Shown: positions 12,872-23,360 of the stretch, piece after piece
How positions within the stretch are numbered: the first letter of the stretch is position 1
Layout of the letters: every line of letters begins with the position of its first letter
NCBI GenBank assembly: GCA_015178975.1
Contig: WHVD01000062.1
Location: 124,001 to 188,000 of the forward strand
Direction of reading: 5' to 3'
Length of the DNA stretch: 64,000 bases
DNA from: Hysterangium stoloniferum
Lineage: Eukaryota; Basidiomycota; Agaricomycetes; Hysterangiales; Hysterangiaceae
Position numbers and translations under genes: made by a program
The notes under the pieces: generated by a model
What the model was told of the DNA's origin: nothing
Seen by the model: only the letters and a program-made list of their open reading frames with translations
The model's database searches: none

Positions 12872-13948
12872 TCACACTCCGTCAGAGCTATATTCGTCCC
12901 CCTTTGCAACTTTCACAGTCACATCTTGCCCTTTCCTAGCCACCGTCAGCAGGCTTCTCCCTCTTGGACTGAAACAGGAACACCATTCAATCGTTTGGAG
13001 CCGCTCCAAAGAGGAAGCAATCCCACAGGAGACCCTGCTTTCAGTCTCCCTCGTCTGTTCGCCATATTCACTGATGCAACGCTTGCAAGAGTTGAGGGGC
13101 TGTGCATTCGGGCAGGACGCATGTCTTAAAAGAATGGTAGTTGGGGTCAAATATACGTCAAATGACAGAGTACTTAGATTCCTGATAGAGCCTAGATATG
13201 AAGCAATGGATTGCTATACTATATTGCTTAGTTACTGGGATGATAGGATAGCGGCGTCAAGGACTTACACCAAGCTTATCCGCTGAATCGAATAATGTCC
13301 CAACGCCGAACTTGTCGGCTTCATTCATGCCACGCAGCCGAAGTTCTCTGAGGTCAGGAAGGCGGGAGGCGATAGCGGAGAATAGGTGGTCGTGGACCAT
13401 AGTGTCAAACTTCCAGATTTCAAGACACTGGACAGATCTAGGGATGCGATCTATAATACTCAGTGGGCGCTGAATATTGAGCATGCGTATTGACACCGTT
13501 TTGAGCGCAGGGAAGTTCTCTGGGTATAATGAAGGGATGAGGATTGCTGCAACATTGTGATAGCTTATCTCTCTGTTGGCATAAGTCTAGTCAATACGAC
13601 GTGAATTCAAGTAAACACATCATCAATACATAGACACACCTAACCCAGATATATATGTCTGGAATGTTTGAAATATAATCCCAATCCCATTCGCTCTTGA
13701 CTCTGCATTGAAAGCTATGTAAAGACAGGGAGCCGCTAAATTGACGACCACAATACAGACCTCAGACGAAAGAACCAAAGCTTGAGCCCTATAGCACGCA
13801 GTTTCCTTGAGGCAGAGAGAACGCTCCTAACATGATTCCAAGGGGGTTTAGATTCTAATGCCGTCGTCAACGAGCGGGATCGAGAAACACATTCTTCGAA
13901 AAACAGCTCAACGATATTGACGACAAGCTCAGTGGGCAGTGCGTCCAT
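12872..13948 (-). CDS. F-box-like protein with LRR-like stretch
   Basis: The product begins MDALPTELVVNIVELFFEE (13948), a typical agaricomycete F-box-like opening (LPxELxxxIxE). Next exons give WNHVRSVLSASRKLRAIGLKLWF, then SRLPDLRELRLRGMNEADKFG (about 13370-13290), a leucine-rich-repeat-like stretch, and a last exon with ASCPNAQPLNSCKRC and IEWCSCFSPRGRSLLTV ending at 12872. Such proteins usually serve as substrate receptors of SCF ubiquitin ligases, and they form large, fast-changing families in mushrooms. Introns lie at about 13150-13257 and 13500-13735, the latter region containing one or two small exons (NIPDIYIWVR). Exact splice sites are not certain. The protein is short for its class, about 280 residues. 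Confidence 0.6.
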
Positions 13949-16129
13949 GGCTCTAGGTTATGTTGCAGGTGCTTTTTTTAAAATATATATGAGAACAAAA
14001 TAAAGCTCCCCGGAAGCCGCCATGTGTGTGCCTTACGTGCATAAGTAATTAATTGGGAAACTGTACTGTATGTGCCAGAGCTGTGACGGGACGTCCAAGC
14101 ACTGACGTTGGCAGTGACCCCCTTCTTTTTCAAGAAGCAAGAAAGCCTTATCCTCAGCCTCAATCTTCTGAGGTAATTGTGTACTGGGCTTCAGGCTTTT
14201 CGTTGCTTCTCGTTGCCGTCACTAGTGCAGCCCCTTGACACATTGTGTGACATGCAGCCCTACGGCTGAGTAGCCTCTGGCCAAGTTTGAACTGCATTCT
14301 CAACCAATTTCTTTGCAGGTTCGACACAGGCACGAACAAGCCTTCTTCTGGTGTAGCCTGATACGTCGCCGAGCATCGCGGGATCCTGTGGTTACCATCC
14401 GGAGCCGAATGTGTCCAAGTTTCGGCCATCTCTGTGTGAATATACCAGATTATTCCAGACGACAGTACATCAAGTCGCAGTTATGTATTTTTCCACATCT
14501 TGCATGATCTCTCTGGTATATATTCCAGTATGCGTTCGAGAGGAATGCATGCTTATATGTCCTCAATTGATGCATCATATGAGCAACTCCCATTTTTAGA
14601 CAATTCCTATCACCGTGAACCCTAAAACCGTGGTTGTTTGAACGGCAGCCCAAAGAGACGACGAGATACAGCATTGAACTTGACAGATATTTTTTTAAAA
14701 GACGATTAATCCGCACTAGCGCTTCCAACACCTGGATTATATCTCTCTCTCTGTTGATCACACAGCAGCCCCACATGCCCATGGTGGCAGGTCTACTCCC
14801 GGATATGGCGCAGTCAGTTTCCCGTGTAGTTTTTCCTTAAAGAGATAGGTTTTCCGTCGTTTAGAAACTGATTTCCAGCCTTTTTCTACCATTAGAGCTG
14901 TTGATAATTAGCTGAAACATAACATATATTCTCGGATATTTTCAGCTATTCACTCATGAGCTGGAGTCATGTTTGTGTTTCAATTTAGGTGCTGGAAGTG
15001 CTTCCGTGCTTTTGATGCACCAATTAATGGTGATTATTTTGCGTAAAAAAGGAAAAGTTAAAGCAGATAAAGTACTACACCCCGTCAAGGGATTGGGTGG
15101 CGTTTCCGACCCAACACAACAGAAGAGGAGATCGATACATTCTCTGTGTTTCGCCATTCCTGTATCGATCTATACCATATCACACAGCAAAGGCATGTTT
15201 AACATTCCTGAACCTGCAGTATCTAACAGGAACACTGCCAGAGGGATCTAAGGGACGTCTGGCAGGATATCGATATATTAGCTAGGTGGTAAGCTATAGC
15301 CATCAAAACAGCACTCAGGGACCAAATCATGATATTAGGAGACATCAGTTATGTTAATAGCCGCTGAACTTATAGTACTTCATTACTTTGCTCTCAAGCC
15401 GCCTTCTATATCTATTGGTGACTAAGGCCTCGTTGTTAACCCCACATGCGCACCTGATCTCTTTGTATCAAGCAAGGTGCGATTACAGGGGGTTGGAGTG
15501 ATTTTTCAGTTTAGTGTCGAGTTGGACTACTAACTAGTAAAGTTGCTTTCTGAACTCAGCATGTAATCGTCATAGCTGTGATCCTTTTCGTGCTAGATCG
15601 TGTGCTCGTGGTAACCTGCCATCGGATATACAGCCAGAAGACATACGCTAAACCCCTTCGCAGGTGCCTCCGCATTATCCACATTATTAACTACACGCGC
15701 CGTCAAATAGGGATGCCACTGAATCCTGACCCCCACACTAAACAGCTATGTGCAAATGATACCTTGACTATCCACGCGAACTTCAATGCGGATAGCATAA
15801 ATCTGCCCTTATCTTCCCGCGCTCCCTACCGTCTGGAAGAGAAGCAAACCGGTGTCATGATGACGCAAGGTACCAACTTGAAGTGACAGTACGTTTTGTT
15901 AAGTTTTCGTGGTGCTGTTCCTAGACCGTATAACTTTCCGTTTGTCTGAGTGAGGTGGCAGTACTCGTTGTAAACGGATAAGGACTAAACAAATACAAAT
16001 AGACCTCATATAACCCAAACTACGCGGTGAATTCCCAACCGCAGCGACCCGAGCCCTAATGCTCATGATCCTCGCTAACTCAAATCCCAGAAAAGTCAAC
16101 ACGTTTCTTCTAAGGCCGTTTAATATCAA
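13949..16129. other. 2.2 kb with no recognised gene
   Basis: Several short open frames exist on both strands (for example 14160-14429 minus and 15578-15886 plus), but none shows a domain I recognise, a convincing exon chain or similarity to other parts of the window. Base composition is like the host flanks, with CpG present, so this is probably host intergenic DNA or a badly decayed gene rather than an old repeat. Confidence 0.4.
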
Positions 16130-17856
16130 TCACGAGCCGTACACATCCTCATACGGCCACTCCTCGTCAGCAGGAGGTGAAGCAAACTTGGCGATGAATT
16201 TGTCGAAACATTGGCTAGTGGGTGCCTGGGTTTGACTTAGGCAGAAGACTGTAGTAGGCCGCGAGCCTTCCTTGCGTAAGTTCAATACTGACAGACAAGC
16301 ATATTAGTTTACAACGTTTCATACTATTCGGATACGTGCCTAGTCGATTTATCATAATTATGGTAATGCTAAAACGAGGTCATTCGCCCAAAATATCATT
16401 TCAACAATGTGAGCTTACATATTGTTGAAGGTCCAGTTCAACGTTATAAGATTGGCCTAGTGACAGTATTAGTTAAAGTCACTAAAACAATATACACAAC
16501 TTACCGTCACTGCAGTCTAAAAAAGACATATATGCAGGTGAGAAAGTATACTTCAAGTAGAATATTCTCTTCCCACCCAAAAGAGGACAAAATTTAGAAG
16601 TTTGGCCGAAAACATTATGCTGTTATCATTTCTGATGTTACCAAACAGGGAAAATTTATTTATATAACTTACACAAAATATATGAATCCTGCGGTAGATT
16701 TATGGTTAGGATGTCACCAACAAGATATGCAAAGGTGCGGACTGACCATCCTTGAGAAAAAGATCCGTGAGGGGCAATTTAAGACCATGGTCACGCAATT
16801 GCAACGTGCGATGCATGGTCAGACCGAAGAGAAGGCAGTCAAAAATCGCGGCTGATGCCCAGAGCCAAGCAAACCCTGGGTAAACGGCCAATAATTGAGT
16901 GAGAGAAGGAGAGACCGGCAGCTTTGATGCTCACGCGAGACGCTGATACGCTTATCAGATTTATATTATGGACAGTTATAAACTCACAATTGCCCTGGAA
17001 CGCTCACAATACATCCCGACCTCCGGGATAGGAGAGGATCCTCAACAATAGCATCAGCTGCCCACTAAACCTCGTAATATGGACTTGTCAGCCAAGCATA
17101 ATGACGATATGGCACTTACACCAGTCATCACGAGTTGTACGATATATGCTGGTAGCAACAAAAACAGGATCTTTGATTGTCGACTGTATAAAGCCAAAAC
17201 TCGAAGAATTGCAATTACTAGGAGAAGTAAGTATAGAAGAAGGAAGACACGATCGTGAGAAATCACCACCACACATCGCTTCACTGATTGCAGCAGCAAT
17301 AAATGGAAAACGTTTAAAGTTGTCACATCTAAGTGAGATGATTGTCAGAATACATCTCGAAACCACAATCATAAGGCCGTACGTCTGAAAAAAAAAGTTA
17401 GTTCAAATTCGGCATGGTTTTTTTTCTCACTCTTTCACTCCAAGACGAGTGAACACCTGCGACATGAAAGCTTTATCAGGGTGGAACATCGTTTTGGCTT
17501 GCAAGTACACAAACGAACCGAGCAGGACCACAATGTATACTGCCAGTGGGTAATAGCGGTTCTGTTATGAGATTGAAATCAGTGAACACCAATATAATTT
17601 TCAGATTAACAGACCAGGAGGAATAAAATGTTCGGGTTGAGTCGGCTGGAACCTCTTCTCCATAGGTAATGGACTTCGAGATCGAAAGTAAATACGTGAT
17701 CGAGGTAAAGAGCGACTTTATAGACCCGAATAGTTAGACCAGAATACGCTCTTTGTTGTCATTATATATGCACAGACCTACTGAGGCCAGCATGTAGTAT
17801 TTCGATGCCACAAGGCGTAATGCAAGCTGTGAATAAGCTGCACTCGTTATTGCCAT
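16130..17856 (-). CDS. DUF6533-type multi-pass membrane protein
   Basis: Member of a basidiomycete membrane-protein family of unknown function, usually seven transmembrane segments. Reading from 17856: MAITSAAYSQLALRL, KYYMLASV joined to ALYLDHVFTFDLEVHYLWRRG (positions about 17795-17650), NPNILFLL, NRYYPLAVYIVVLLGSFVY, a middle block with RVLALYSRQSKILFLLLP (about 17190-17135) and AYIVQLVMTGVSAI. Then come YPGFAWLWASAAIFDCLLFG (about 16880-16820), TFAYLVGDILTINLP, NDLVLALPIIMINRL (about 16385-16340), VLNLRKEGSRPTTVF (about 16285) and a C-terminal tail PPADEEWPYEDVYGS with a stop at 16130-16132. The order of these blocks matches the family from end to end, which is why I accept about eight short introns. 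The exon edges between 17,100 and 17,400 are the least certain. Ligand and role are unknown; these genes are highly multiplied in mushrooms. Confidence 0.75.
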
Positions 17857-18291
17857 TCCAGCTGGCACTGACTAGTTACATGGGGGCGTCAAGCCATACT
17901 AAGGATCCTTGTATGTCATGTCCACTTACCATATTAAAGATAACGAATAGATAATTCCAAGGAAAGTGAGCCCGGTAGTGGGTAGACGGGAAGAAGGACC
18001 GTTACTGTAATAACGCTAGCAGTCTTTCGTAATGAACTCAAACGGACAGGTTCCTATAATATGATCCATCATTAAAGTTCAGGTATCGAGCAGCGAAACC
18101 GTGGCAGTGTCCCACGTCCAATTCTAGCACTCCCAAACAGGATGCGATATGAAAGGTATTCCATTTCTGGCCAAACGCGTTGTGTCGCGCTCGACTTCTG
18201 CACTACCAAATTACTCACTGTAGCAACTGCATAACCAAGGTGTGTCCTGATTATATTCTCATCTTTCTTTCCCTCTTTTAAACCAGGTTTC
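17857..18291. other. Intergenic, nothing recognised
   Basis: Upstream flank of the DUF6533 gene and left flank of the 39-bp minisatellite. I see no coding signal or repeat here. Confidence 0.4.
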
Positions 18292-18612
18292 CTCGGATGA
18301 GAAGAGAGTTGGACGCAAGCAGGCATCGAACTCGGATGAGAAGAGAGTTGGATGCAAGCAGGCATCGGATGAGGATGAGGAGAGAGTTGGACGCAAGCAG
18401 GCATCGAACTCGGACGAGAAGAGAGTTGGACGCAAGTAGGCATCAAACTCGGATGAGAAGAGAGTTGGACGCAAGCAGGCATCGAACTCGGATGAGAAGA
18501 GAGTTGGATGCAAGCAGGCATCGGACTCGGACGAGAAGAGAGTTGGACGCAAGTAGGCATCAAACTCGGATGAGAAGAGAGTTGGACGCAAGCAGACATC
18601 GAACTCGGATTT
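18292..18612. repeat. 39-bp minisatellite, about 8 copies
   Basis: Tandem 39-bp units containing AGAGAGTTGGA followed by GCAAGCAGGCATC, with a few variant bases per unit (GCAAGTAGGCATCAAA, GGATGAGGAGAG). Because 39 is divisible by 3 and the unit lacks stops, both strands give long repetitive open frames (13-residue units such as RRELDASRHRTRM on plus). These look like by-products of the repeat, not genes. Confidence 0.95.
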
Positions 18613-18749
18613 ATCAGGTAAACAGCATCTTCGGAGTGCCATGACAGAGAAGTTTTGAGCCGCAAAGAAGTATGAGTACAATAGCACCATAGGTTAAATA
18701 GGTGATTGGAGTGCAGCTCCTGGTACCATCAATCCACATTTGTTAGAAC

Positions 18750-19130
18750 TTATAGAGGTCAAGGTAATAGGGAGGAGCCTGATACAACAACATATAGGAC
18801 CATTCACGGTCTTTGAATGAATAAATTTACAAATCTTCTGATCGAAGATCCCACCTCAATACCAGATGCATCCGGTCATAAACCGGGAACAGATTACGAA
18901 ATACTATATTTTCCCCCTGGAATTCAGATGGAGATACTTCTAGAGAATCCAAGAGGATTGGGTAATGAAGAGGAGTTTGAAGTTGAAGCCATTGTGGGAC
19001 ACAGAAAATGACAGAACAGGTTGCTTTCAGGGTTAGATGGTCCAGAAGGAGATTCTTGGCTTGATAGTGCAGATCTGTATAATGCTCCCACCCTGCTGAG
19101 AGTATACAAATCAACTCACAAAATTTAAAC
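18750..19130 (+). mobile_element. Ty3/Gypsy 3' pol fossil (chromodomain end)
   Basis: Fossil fragment related to the end of element I's integrase: EEFEVEAIVGHRK at about 18975-19010 parallels EEYEVEAIVGHRK at 40732-40770, and the stretch at 19070-19128 parallels the last residues of that protein. It is broken and isolated, with no LTR pair; CpG-poor surroundings suggest it is old. Confidence 0.8.
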
Positions 19131-19500
19131 CACCAATCACAGTCTAGGAGAGTCAGAAGGCCTAAGACTCAGACATTAAATGGAAACTTACTATGACTCA
19201 ATCTATTCTAATTACCATCTTCTGGATAGGTAGCAATACAAGGATGATCTTAAATCCCTCCTATGAAGGCTTAGCCAATCAATTTTCAGTGATTGCTGCT
19301 ACAATAAAATTCACTGGACTGCTGATTGGATCAATATACAATTAAATTTTCAAAGGTTCATATTTCTTGTGTTTTCACAAGTATTTAGTAAAGACAGTGT
19401 AAAATTTCTTGTATTAATATATGAAATAAGTTTGGAAAATTCAAATAGGATATATGAACTTTGTTTTTTTGCAGTCCTGTTGGAGATGCAAAAGTCCTTC
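19131..19500. other. AT-rich, CpG-poor filler
   Basis: No gene or complete repeat seen. Composition is like other old repeat DNA in the window. Confidence 0.4.
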
Positions 19501-19615
19501 TGTGACTACAGTGTGCATGGACAGCCCATGCACACATTGCTCACACCACAGCATGCACGGACAGCCCATGCATGCATCACTCACACCACAGCATGCACAA
19601 TGATGCATGCATGTG
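19501..19615. repeat. Short tandem repeat, about 40 bp, interrupted by an LTR
   Basis: Two to three units share GGACAGCCCATGCA and CTCACACCACAG. The L1 solo LTR at 19616-20246 lands in it, and another CTCACACCACAG copy resumes at about 20254, showing that the array predates the LTR. Confidence 0.65.
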
Positions 19616-20246
19616 TGTGAAGAGTGGTAGAAGTTCTAACCGTTCTATATACGAAGAATATTGACCGTTGAAGTACGATACCACGATGTATTGACTGTCT
19701 AAATCTAATATGGACCAAACGTGTATTGACTACTTAGTTCAATATGGTAGAGAGAAGTAGCTATCTAAAGTAAGGTAGATAGCTAGAATGAATAAGTAGA
19801 ATCGACTGGTTAAGTGCGATTCTGGACAACTGCTCGAGTGCAAGTAGAGTAGTTAGAGAGTCAAATAATAGAGTAGCGTGGATGTAGTCCACGCGAGTTG
19901 AGATAAGGATTGAGTTTTGACTGATACAGTTCGAAACTCAGTTTGAATGAGTAGCTAAAGCCCGTCTGTGACGGTTGAGACGATACACCAATCACAACTT
20001 ACAGGACACTAACGGGTGTCTGGGTAAGTCGTGGTTGCGGTGTAAAAAGTGTCTGAGTTCTAAACTACGGGTGCTAGAATACATAAGTCTGGCATGTGTG
20101 CGCCCACAAGAGTCAATGTACCGCATACATAGGTCGTTGAACTAATTATAGATATAATAAAAGAGAGAAAATAGAAATAATAAAGGAAATATAGTAAGAG
20201 CTCATCCGACTATATTTCCTGAGTGTATTTCGCCATACCTCTCACA
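19616..20246 (-). mobile_element. L1 solo LTR
   Basis: Reads TGTGAGAGGTATGGCGAA to CACTCTTCACA on the minus strand. It is flanked by a perfect 5-bp duplication ATGTG (19611-19615 and 20247-20251), so it is a solo LTR formed from a once complete insertion. It looks whole and is CpG-rich, hence fairly young. Confidence 0.93.
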
Positions 20247-20609
20247 ATGTGCCACTCACACCACAGGGGCACACAACACGTACCATATGTACATCTGTAT
20301 GGGCTTTCAGTTACTCTCTAAGAAAGCAACCTATTTCAGATATGTATATACTTTCAGAATGAAATAAAAAATACATACTTGAAGCTGGGAGGAAGACAGG
20401 GTCAATCATCTAACTTGAGAAACAGCATATCAGCTGTGAGCTGTGAGAGGTGAGGGAAGTGGGACCAAAGTGCCTCGAACAATGCTTACCAACAACAAAC
20501 AAACCAAACACAGTGATGTGTCTCAGCAACTTGGCATTTGATCACATCAGGAACTGGTGTCTTAGCAAAGCCTTTGTATGTGGGATTTAAGAACATCTGC
20601 AACACAAGG
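20247..20609. other. Unassigned, CpG-poor
   Basis: No coding signal and no recognised repeat between the L1 copy and the L6 relic. Confidence 0.4.
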
Positions 20610-20764
20610 TGCGAGAGGTACCCTTTTCACAGGAATGTAACCATCTTATCACATTATATTCCCCATATTTTTTCCTTATTTTCTACTATTTTTAAACCAA
20701 CTAATTCTCTGATTACACATGTTTATATTAATTCAAAGATCTATGTACACCTGTGGGTACATAG

Positions 20765-21966
20765 TGTTACGACCGTGTCGAAACCCTATCGGTCCCGAGG
20801 TTATCGCCACATCAATGTTTTCAAGTCACCATCTCGGAAACCATCGGCCCCGAAGCTGACGTATGTTTTCACGAAGATCAAACTCCGTTTACGCCCACGT
20901 CAAAGTAACTCGTATTGTCTGGTCAAACTTTGATACGTCCTCTTTATTATGTTGATCCGTTCAATCTTATGTTTCACATATGTCTATCTATATTTGTAGT
21001 CCTTGAACTATTTCCTTTTATCGTAATCCCGCTCTCGGTTATCATTGGCCTCCGAACTAATCATAAACTTCCTGTTCCTAGTCAAGCTTATTGTTAATAC
21101 TGTTTTCCGCCCTTCTCCCCATTAGTATTTTCTACACGCCTGTTATTTGTATATGAACCCGCTGTAGTTGTAGTTACTAGGCAATCAGAATATCAACTCA
21201 GAATACCCTCATACGTCCGTGTGAGGAGTATGCTTTTACCACAGTTTCATTGTGGTAAAACACTCCTTTTATTTCATTTATATTTTACATATTCTATTCA
21301 TATTTTTCTATCTTTCATATTCTTCGAATATTGCATATTTCATTAGTTCGAAGCATTGTGTATACTTGTGGGTGCACTCAGCACCAATTAGAACTCAGAC
21401 ACACTTTAACCCAAGAACCACCACTCGTAAGACACAAACTAGGTCTACTACGAGCGGTGATCAGGGTAACGTGTCAGCTACCACATAGGTAGCATTATCT
21501 GAACTACGGAATACTTCTGGCCTCGAACTGTAATAGTCGAGGCCTCCACTCGAACCATTGCACTCGTTGACTCCTTCGTCATCTTGTGCTCTTTCTCTCA
21601 CTTTCTCTTATATTGCACCGAATAGGTCAATATCCTCCTCTTCTACTCATTTCTTCGTATATAGAACGGTCAGAACTTCCGCCACTCTTCACAGTCCGTA
21701 ACAGTCTCATACTAAGAATCCCCCCATCCGCCTCCGCGTGCGCTCGCCCACTCCCGGCCCCGACCCCTTGGCCCAACGCTCGACTTGTTCCTTCGGTTCC
21801 GATCGGTATCTCGCCGAAAGGAGCTCTTTAGGATTAGTCTTTCGCCTGCCCGAAATTTAAGGACACCCTATGGATATTTGCGAGGGCGCAGCACATAAGC
21901 TGAAGCCAAGTCCTTCCAATCGGTCCCTGTCAGCCACCGACATTAGTCAGTTTTCAGTTCTTAACA
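20765..21966 (+). mobile_element. L5 solo LTR (TGTTACG...TTAACA) with L4 inside
   Basis: Begins TGTTACGACCG and ends GTTCTTAACA, with a perfect CATAG duplication at 20760-20764 and 21967-21971. Without the nested L4 and its duplication it is about 723 bp. A truncated relative lies at 52225-52466 on the minus strand. Confidence 0.85.
21220..21693 (+). mobile_element. L4 solo LTR inside L5
   Basis: 474 bp, TGTGAGGAGTATGC to CCACTCTTCACA, with a perfect GTCCG duplication (21215-21219 and 21694-21698). Nearly identical to the L4 copy at 41560-42033. It contains a clear hairpin TTTTACCACA/TGTGGTAAAA near its start. Confidence 0.93.
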
Positions 21967-22231
21967 CATAGACTTTATGAGTGCTTACATACTGTACTGT
22001 CACACTTATGTACACTAGTGGGTGTAACTACAAAACTCAGATACTTTACCCTGTAACCATGACTTGCCTATCCACCCCTTTGAAGTGTCCTCACTCTTCA
22101 CATTCTTCTATTTTTTCTTGCAAACCATCTCTTATCTTTACTTTACTTTATCTAGTCTACTTGACTGGGAATTATACCATTAAGGTCAATTCCACTTTCC
22201 TTTATTCTAGTCACCTCTAGCAACTGTACAG

Positions 22232-22642
22232 GTGACTGTACAGTTGCCATGAGTGACTGTACAGTTGCCATGAGTGACTGTACAGTTGCCATGAGTGACT
22301 GTACAGTTGCCATGAGTGACTGTACAGTTGCCATGAGTGACTGTACAGTTGCCATGAGTGACTGTACAGTTGCCATGAGTGACTGTACAGTTGCCATGAG
22401 TGACTGTACAGTTGCCATGAGTGACTGTACAGTTGCCATGAGTGACTGTACAGTTGCCATGAGTGACTGTACAGTTGCCATGAGTGACTGTACAGTTGCC
22501 ATGAGTGACTGTACAGTTGCCATGAGTGACTGTACAGTTGCCATGAGTGACTGTACAGTTGCCATGAGTGACTGTACAGTTGCCATGAGTGACTGTACAG
22601 TTGCCATGAGTGACTGTACAGTTGCCATGAGTGACTGTACAG
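22232..22642. repeat. 21-bp minisatellite, about 19.6 near-identical copies
   Basis: Unit built around ACTGTACAGT and TTGCCATGAG. Copies are essentially identical, so it expanded recently or is kept uniform. Twenty-one is divisible by 3 and the unit has no stops, so long repeat-only open frames exist on both strands (MSDCTVA units). It ends in a short inverted copy at 22643-22657. Confidence 0.97.
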
Positions 22643-22761
22643 TCACTCATGGCAACTACTAGTTTACACACATTTGTATTGCACTTTGACAGTCAATACA
22701 TTGTATCTAACCTAGAAGGTGGATACTCCTTGAATGGTCTGAATTTCTATGACTCTTCACA

Positions 22762-23121
22762 GAAATGATAGGATCCTAACAATTCAAATGCATTGCACTT
22801 GTTATTGGACTGTAACTAGGCCACCTGGAAAACTGCATTAGAGTCAAAACAAAAGTTGAAGGGTGATTGAAGAATGTGAGGATGATAATGACAAGAGTGA
22901 AAGTCAAAGGATTTGAAAACTCAGTCAAAGGAGATCTGCATGTTAAAGGGCAATGATATTGTTGGTTCATTCAGGAAGGTCAAATCAATCTAGAAGGTCA
23001 GTAGGTATTTGTTGGATGTCAAAAAATAGGTCAGACAATCACTTGGAAAATAAAATAAAATTGATGTGTGAAGAAATGTCAAAGATGTGAAATTTGATTT
23101 GGGATTTAATCAATGAGGTTA
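22762..23121. other. AT-rich, CpG-free filler
   Basis: No gene seen. CpG is essentially absent, as in the adjoining old repeats. Confidence 0.4.
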
Positions 23122-23298
23122 CAGCTGAACCCTTCTTAACCCATACCTCTGATAACACATAACCCCTTGTATCCATAGCTCAAGCCATCCACCAACTTGC
23201 TTTGTAGGGCCTTACCACACCTCTCAAAAACCATAACCCCTCATAACCCATACCTTGGGCTGTCCACTGAGGGGTATGAGTTAAGAGGGGTTTGACTG
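23122..23298. mobile_element. 177-bp MITE with TA duplication
   Basis: Terminal inverted repeats of about 27 bp (left CAGCTGAACCCTTCTTAAC, right end reverse complement CAGTCAAACCCCTCTTAAC), flanked by TA on both sides (23120-23121, 23299-23300). This fits a non-autonomous Tc1/mariner-type element; there is no coding capacity. Confidence 0.75.
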
Positions 23299-23360
23299 TA
23301 AAACATTCAAAGAAGATCACAGTACTTGATGATGTTGAAGAAATTAGTTAAATATGGTAA

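Larger units (their letters stand above)
20610..22761 (+). mobile_element. L6 LTR relic hosting two later insertions
   Basis: Starts TGCGAGAGGTACCC (20610) and ends GACTCTTCACA (22761), similar in design to L1. It is split by the L5 solo LTR at 20765-21966 and carries the 21-bp minisatellite at 22232-22642. Taking these out leaves about 530 bp. No matching target duplication was seen at its outer ends, so it is old or rearranged. Confidence 0.65.

Noticed and set aside
14810-14840. tRNA or rRNA genes in the intergenic regions
   Set aside because: I looked for T-arm GGTTCGA-type boxes with paired arms and found none convincing.
15899-16129. Minus-strand frame of 76 codons after the DUF6533 gene
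   Set aside because: No family resemblance and no exon link; it is downstream of that gene's stop.
18072-18690. Minus-strand frames of 143 and 197 codons
   Set aside because: Most of each is the 39-bp minisatellite; the unique flanks show no domain or exon structure.
20538-20933. Protein-coding frame of 131 codons
   Set aside because: It spans the L6/L5 junction and is composed of LTR sequence.
22152-22671. Three long overlapping open frames of about 140-165 codons
   Set aside because: They are the 21-bp minisatellite read in different frames (MSDCTVA, MATVQSL, THGNCTV); period divisible by 3 with no stops explains them.
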